A DNA stretch of 64,000 nucleotides from JAKFWI01 sp031399165 (GTDB taxonomy: Bacteria > Pseudomonadota > Alphaproteobacteria > Caulobacterales > Aquidulcibacteraceae), in assembly GCA_031399165.1 (NCBI GenBank), contig JANNOO010000041.1:1-64000 (forward strand), read 5' to 3'. A program made the translations under genes and the position numbers. The stretch's first letter is position 1; each line of letters opens with the position of its first letter. The notes under the pieces are model-generated. The model saw only the letters and a list, made by a program, of their open reading frames with translations, was not told the DNA's origin and ran no database searches. Shown in pieces: positions 60,033 to 64,000 of the stretch.

Positions 60033-61244
60033 TTATTTAAGGCTGCCGCAGAAGCGCTGAATCCGCGTGCAGGCGTCTTCCAGCACTTTGTTCGCCGTCG
60101 CGTAGGAAACGCGGAACGCCGGCGAGGAGCCGAACGCGCCGCCATTGACCAGCGCCACGCCCTCGGCGTTAAGCAGCTCTTTCGCAAACTCACTATCGGT
60201 CTCGATCTTCACGCCGCTCGGCGCGGTCTTGCCGATCGCGCCTGCGCACGAAGGATAGACGTAGAACGCGCCTTCCGGCGTCGGGCATTTCAGGCCCTGC
60301 GCCTGGTTCAGCATCGACACGACCAGATCGCGGCGTTCCTTGAACACCTTGTTGTTGCGCGCGATGAAATCCTGCGGCCCGTTCAGCGCTTCGACCGCCG
60401 CCCATTGCGAAATCGCGCTCGGGTTGGTGGTCGACTGGCTCTGCAGCGAACCCATCGCCTTGATCAGCGCTTCGGGCCCGGCGGCGTAGCCGATCCGCCA
60501 GCCGGTCATGCAATACGTTTTGGACACGCCATTCAGCGTCAGCGTGCGATCGTACAGCGATGGCTCAACCTGCACCGGCGTCGCGAATTTGAAATCATCA
60601 TAGACGAGATGCTCGTACATATCGTCCGTCAGCACCCATACATGCGGGTGACGCACCAGCACGTCCGTCAACTTCCTGATGTCCGCCGCGGTATAGGCCG
60701 CGCCTGTCGGATTCGACGGCGAATTCAGGATCACCCATTTCGTCTTCGGTGTGATCGCGCGTTCGAGATCTTCCGGCTGCATCTTGTAACCGTGCTCAAC
60801 CTTCATCTCCACGAACACCGGCACGCCGTCGCAGAACTGCACGATATCCGGATAGCTTACCCAATAGGGCGCGCCGACGATCACTTCATCGCCAGGGTTA
60901 ACCGTCGCCAGCAGCGCGTTGAACAGCACCTGCTTGCCGCCGGCGCCGACGCTGATCTGGCTCGGCTTGTAGTCGAGCCCATTCTCGCGCTTGAACTTGG
61001 CGCTGATCGCCGCCTTCAGCTCGGCGATGCCGTCGACGGCGGTGTATTTCGTTTCGCCGCGGCGGATGGCGGCGATCGCGGCTTCCTTGATGTTTTCCGG
61101 CGTATCGAAATCGGGTTCGCCCACGGAAAGCGAGATGATGTCCCGCCCTTGCGCCTTCAGCGTCCGCGCCAGATCGGTCATCGCGATCGTCGGCGACGGC
61201 TTGATGCGCTTCATGGCCTGGCTGATCGGCGCGACGGACGGCAT
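60033..61244 (-). CDS. Aspectrum class I aspartate aminotransferase
   Basis: A 403-residue PLP enzyme of the subgroup Ib aspartate/prephenate aminotransferases common in alphaproteobacteria. Landmarks are DIISLSVGEPDFDTP, YWVSYPDIVQF, LNSPSNPTGAAY (substrate Asn), LTDDMYEHLVYDD, the PLP Lys in LNGVSKTYCMTGWRIGYAAG, and the carboxylate-binding Arg in AFRVSYATA. It interconverts aspartate and oxaloacetate with glutamate/2-oxoglutarate. It is monocistronic and diverges from the hybrid kinase gene. Confidence 0.93.
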   Translation of the reverse strand: MPSVAPISQAMKRIKPSPTIAMTDLARTLKAQGRDIISLSVGEPDFDTPENIKEAAIAAIRRGETKYTAVDGIAELKAAISAKFKRENGLDYKPSQISVGAGGKQVLFNALLATVNPGDEVIVGAPYWVSYPDIVQFCDGVPVFVEMKVEHGYKMQPEDLERAITPKTKWVILNSPSNPTGAAYTAADIRKLTDVLVRHPHVWVLTDDMYEHLVYDDFKFATPVQVEPSLYDRTLTLNGVSKTYCMTGWRIGYAAGPEALIKAMGSLQSQSTTNPSAISQWAAVEALNGPQDFIARNNKVFKERRDLVVSMLNQAQGLKCPTPEGAFYVYPSCAGAIGKTAPSGVKIETDSEFAKELLNAEGVALVNGGAFGSSPAFRVSYATANKVLEDACTRIQRFCGSLK

Positions 61245-61426
61245 GCGTGATTCCCCGAAGTGAAAGGCGGCGGAACATAAGGGCGAGGCGCGTGCGTGTC
61301 ACCCGGTTCACCGCGACGTTTTGGCTATCGGTCATGGCCATCACGGGCACGCCGCCAACTTCCCCTCAAGCGCGGGGGCGCGTTCGCTTGCACGCTATCC
61401 TTGGATCACGGCAAAGATAGAGGGCC

Positions 61427-62923
61427 ATGGCCAGCCCGCCGGATTATCAGCGCCTGTTCAGCGCGTTACTGGAAAGCATGCCCGATCCCGTAACCATCAT
61501 CGGGAGGCGCGGCGAAACCCTGTTCCAAAACCAGGCCTCCGTGGCCACGCTGCCCAACCCGCCACCGCGCGATTTTGCCGATTGGGACAGCAGCTTCGTG
61601 CTGCATTCCGCAGACGGCGCCCACCGGCTGCCGATTGAGCAATGGCCGCTCTCGCGGGCGCTTAAGGGCGAGTTGGTGGACCGGATGGAAGCGTCCGTGC
61701 TGACGCCGAGAGATCCGACGCGCCCGATCATGCTGCTGGCCAGCGGCATTCCGGTCTATGACGAAAACGGAGAGATCGAGGGCGCGGTGCTGATCAGCCG
61801 CGACGTCACCGCCCTGCGCCGCACCGAGCAGGAACTGGCGCACGCCCAGCGCATGGACGCGATCGGCCAGCTGACCGGCGGCGTGGCGCACGATTTCAAC
61901 AATATCCTGGCTGCGATCACCAGCCTTGCCGAGACGCTGCAGCGAGAATTGCCGGCGCAATCGCAGAGCGCCGATCTTGCCCGGCGGATCGACATCGCAG
62001 CGGGACGCGGCGCTGACCTCGTGCGCCATCTCCTCGCCTTCGCACGCAAGCAGCCGCTCAAGCCCGCAGCGACGAACGTCAACGCGCTGATCGAGGAACT
62101 CGTTGGCCTGCTGGGGCCGGCGCTGGGCAAAACGATCGAGGTGAAAGCGCAACTTGCCAAAGATTTGCCGCCCGCCCTTATTGATGCGCCGCAGCTTTCG
62201 ACGGCCTTGCTGAATCTGGCCGTAAACGCGCGCGACGCGATGCCGGACGGCGGCGTGCTCACCTTCTTCACGCAGATCCTGCCCGGCAGCGAGTGTATCC
62301 TGTTGGAAGTGGCCGATAACGGCATGGGCATTCCGTTCGACCAGCAGGGCAAGGTTTTTGAACCCTTTTACACCACCAAGCCCGCCGGCAAGGGCACTGG
62401 CCTTGGTCTGTCCATGGTCTATGGATTTGTTACGCAGTCAGGCGGTTCGGTCGAATTGCGCAGCGCGCCGGGACGCGGCGCCGCGTTCAGATTGCTACTG
62501 CCGCTGGCGCACGATCAGCTTGCCGCCAGCACCGCCCCGATTACGCCAGCGGCGCTGAACAGCGGATCGGGCGCAAGAGTTCTGCTGGTGGAGGATGATG
62601 AACTCGTCCGCCACGCGCTCTCGCTTACGCTCTCGGATTTCGGATTCGATGTAGTGACCTCTGAGGATGGTATGGGCGCGCTGCAGGCGCTCGCCGCGCA
62701 CGGCCCCTTCCACCTGCTGCTGACCGATCTGACCATGCCGGGCGGAATAGACGGCGCAGATCTCGCCGCGCGCGTGCGCCAACTTTATCCCACAATGAAA
62801 ATCCTGATCACGACAGGCCACCCGCCGGAACATCTCGCCGGCAGCGGTTTCACGCTATTGCGCAAACCGCTGCGCACCGAGGCGCTCGTCAGCGCGATCA
62901 AAGCCGCGCTCGCGAAGCCTTGA
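61427..62923 (+). CDS. Hybrid sensor histidine kinase with PAS and receiver domains
   Basis: A 498-residue soluble signalling protein with no transmembrane helix. A PAS domain covers about residues 8-130 (SMPDPVTIIGRRGETLFQNQ; GIPVYDENGEIEGAVLISRD). The kinase core follows, with phospho-acceptor His155 in GGVAHDFNNILAAI and ATP boxes (LLNLAVNARDAM, VADNGMGIP, GTGLGLSMVYGF). A C-terminal receiver (VLLVEDDELVRHALS; LLLTDLTMPGG) completes it. The HDFNN box places it near the CckA/NtrB-like HWE-unrelated group. The signal is unknown. Confidence 0.92.
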   Translation: MASPPDYQRLFSALLESMPDPVTIIGRRGETLFQNQASVATLPNPPPRDFADWDSSFVLHSADGAHRLPIEQWPLSRALKGELVDRMEASVLTPRDPTRPIMLLASGIPVYDENGEIEGAVLISRDVTALRRTEQELAHAQRMDAIGQLTGGVAHDFNNILAAITSLAETLQRELPAQSQSADLARRIDIAAGRGADLVRHLLAFARKQPLKPAATNVNALIEELVGLLGPALGKTIEVKAQLAKDLPPALIDAPQLSTALLNLAVNARDAMPDGGVLTFFTQILPGSECILLEVADNGMGIPFDQQGKVFEPFYTTKPAGKGTGLGLSMVYGFVTQSGGSVELRSAPGRGAAFRLLLPLAHDQLAASTAPITPAALNSGSGARVLLVEDDELVRHALSLTLSDFGFDVVTSEDGMGALQALAAHGPFHLLLTDLTMPGGIDGADLAARVRQLYPTMKILITTGHPPEHLAGSGFTLLRKPLRTEALVSAIKAALAKP

Positions 62924-62934
62924 ACCGCAAGTCG

Positions 62935-63987
62935 CTATTCTGCCTTTTGCTCGTCGTCAAAAGGCTTCAGCGGATAATAGATCGCCGTCCGCATCTGGTC
63001 GGGCGGCGTCGTTGCGGGATCATCGAGATAGACCTCCCACGATCCGCCGGAGCGTTCTAGCCGGTGCGCAGCCACATACGCGTCGATCCGCGCATAGATC
63101 GGCCGCATCACGTCCCGCTGGCCGACATTCGTCACTTTCAGCGCCGCGCCTTCAGGCGTCTTGCCGGTCTTGGCTTCAATCTGCGTCGTCGGCGCGGGGC
63201 CGGTAAACGGAATGCCGACACGCAGCGAGATTCGGTTCGCCTCCTGCTTCTGTATGATCGCAAACAGCGGCCCGGCCGAAGTCAGCGCGTTCCTTGTCAG
63301 GAACGCCCGCACCACCCCCTGCGCCTCTACCACCGCCTTGGCGATCGAGGCGTCATCATCCGTGGTGTCGGCATCGACATAAGCGAAATCCTGCGCCTTC
63401 ACGGTCACGAATTGCGGCTTGAGCGACGCGATCTCCAGCGCCGGCAGTTTCTCGGCGATGGCTTTCAGCTTCGCCAGCCCGGCCTCATATTGTTTGGCCT
63501 TCGCATCCCGTTCTATGAAATTGAGATAGCGGCATGGCACGGCCAGGATCGACGGCCCGCAATCGTGGCGCATCGCCCAGGTTACTTTGGTCGCGCCCAG
63601 TTTGCCGGGCCCGAACGTCCACGCAGCGTGGGCGTTACGCCCGGCGACGTAATGGTCGATCTCTACGCGCTGGTTTTCCTGCGCCAGCAAAACCTTCTGC
63701 CGCCCCGCGCCGACGCTCTGCACGGAAGACACCCATTCGGCTTCCTGCCCTTGCCCTTCGCGCGGGCCGCCAAAGCGGTAATCGGCCTTCGGATCGTCGT
63801 CGAACCAGGGCGAGAATTCATTGAACGCGCGAAGATTGGCGATCAGCGGATATATGATTGAAGTCGGCCGCTCGATATCGATCGAGCGGGAAACAGTTAG
63901 CGAAGCGGGCATGACAAAATACCCGGCGCCGTAAAACGCCCCCAAGGCCAAACCGGCCGTCACCAACAATCCCAGCAGCCATTTCAT
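62935..63987 (-). CDS. SRPBCC domain protein with GyrI-like effector-binding domain
   Basis: A 350-residue protein with one N-terminal membrane helix (LLGLLVTAGLALGAFYGAGY). Residues about 30-175 resemble the SRPBCC/START-like ligand-binding fold (VSRSIDIERPTSIIYPLIAN; FNEFSPWFDDDP). Residues about 190-340 resemble the GyrI/AraC effector-binding domain (AGPLFAIIQKQEANRISLRV; SWEVYLDDPATTPPDQMRTA). It is probably anchored in the membrane and binds a hydrophobic small ligand, but no reaction can be named. It converges on the hybrid kinase gene. Confidence 0.82.
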   Translation of the reverse strand: MKWLLGLLVTAGLALGAFYGAGYFVMPASLTVSRSIDIERPTSIIYPLIANLRAFNEFSPWFDDDPKADYRFGGPREGQGQEAEWVSSVQSVGAGRQKVLLAQENQRVEIDHYVAGRNAHAAWTFGPGKLGATKVTWAMRHDCGPSILAVPCRYLNFIERDAKAKQYEAGLAKLKAIAEKLPALEIASLKPQFVTVKAQDFAYVDADTTDDDASIAKAVVEAQGVVRAFLTRNALTSAGPLFAIIQKQEANRISLRVGIPFTGPAPTTQIEAKTGKTPEGAALKVTNVGQRDVMRPIYARIDAYVAAHRLERSGGSWEVYLDDPATTPPDQMRTAIYYPLKPFDDEQKAE

Positions 63988-64000
63988 GGCCGGCCCCCCT

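Noticed and set aside
1..64000. CRISPR arrays, insertion sequences or prophage genes
   Set aside because: I saw no spaced direct repeats, transposase or integrase motifs, or phage structural genes.

Overview
The window is GC-rich chromosomal DNA, very probably from an alphaproteobacterium and most likely from the Caulobacterales/Hyphomonadales side of that class. The supporting signs are a CpdR-type receiver gene divergent from an N-formylglutamate amidohydrolase gene, a split transhydrogenase alpha subunit (pntA1/pntA2) behind a short aa3-oxidase subunit IV gene, a Ku/LigD end-joining pair, and dense packing with many ATGA or GTGA overlaps. The lineage is inference. I see no insertion sequence, prophage, CRISPR array or rRNA gene. 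There is one tRNA (Val, GAC).

Positions 1-6170 hold the transhydrogenase operon on the minus strand, with two extra coding segments wedged between pntA2 and pntB, then a polytopic membrane protein, a small membrane protein and galU. Positions 6263-13870 form an efflux locus: TolC, an OmpR/EnvZ-type pair, a MacA-like adaptor carrying an inserted LTxxQ (Spy/CpxP-like) segment, and the MacB ATPase and permease as separate genes. A toxin-antitoxin pair under a palindromic promoter and tRNA-Val follow. Positions 14837-20684 hold a ferritin-like/ferredoxin/CDGSH fusion, then a four-gene minus-strand chain (binding protein, FecCD permease, ATPase, glutaryl-CoA dehydrogenase) linked by 4-base overlaps. 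Positions 20709-24233 hold MarR, a GH130 protein and a DGPF/ECF-sigma/DGPF cassette. Ku and LigD follow at 24408-27842, then HigBA and a decayed copy of the ligD tail.

Positions 30120-55568 are an exopolysaccharide locus of Wzx/Wzy type. It has a Wzc-like tyrosine autokinase, an outer-membrane barrel, a priming sugar transferase, at least three glycosyltransferases, GDP-mannose 3,5-epimerase, a Wzy-like polymerase, an FkbM methyltransferase, a DegT aminotransferase, a Wzx-like flippase, a PhyH-type dioxygenase, a secreted GH16 lipoprotein and the CDP-glucose genes rfbF and rfbG. No Wza-type export gene is present. The Wzc operon continues into a second tyrosine-kinase-like protein that lacks the Walker A lysine, a small basic protein, and an Hsp70-like ATPase made of the nucleotide-binding domain only. 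This tail is the best candidate here for an undescribed system.

Positions 55648-63987 return to housekeeping and regulation: cpdR, N-formylglutamate amidohydrolase, typA, dps, an aspartate aminotransferase, a hybrid histidine kinase and a SRPBCC protein. Two intergenic regions beside typA each contain several hairpins, an intrinsic terminator and a promoter-like element, and are proposed as small RNA genes.
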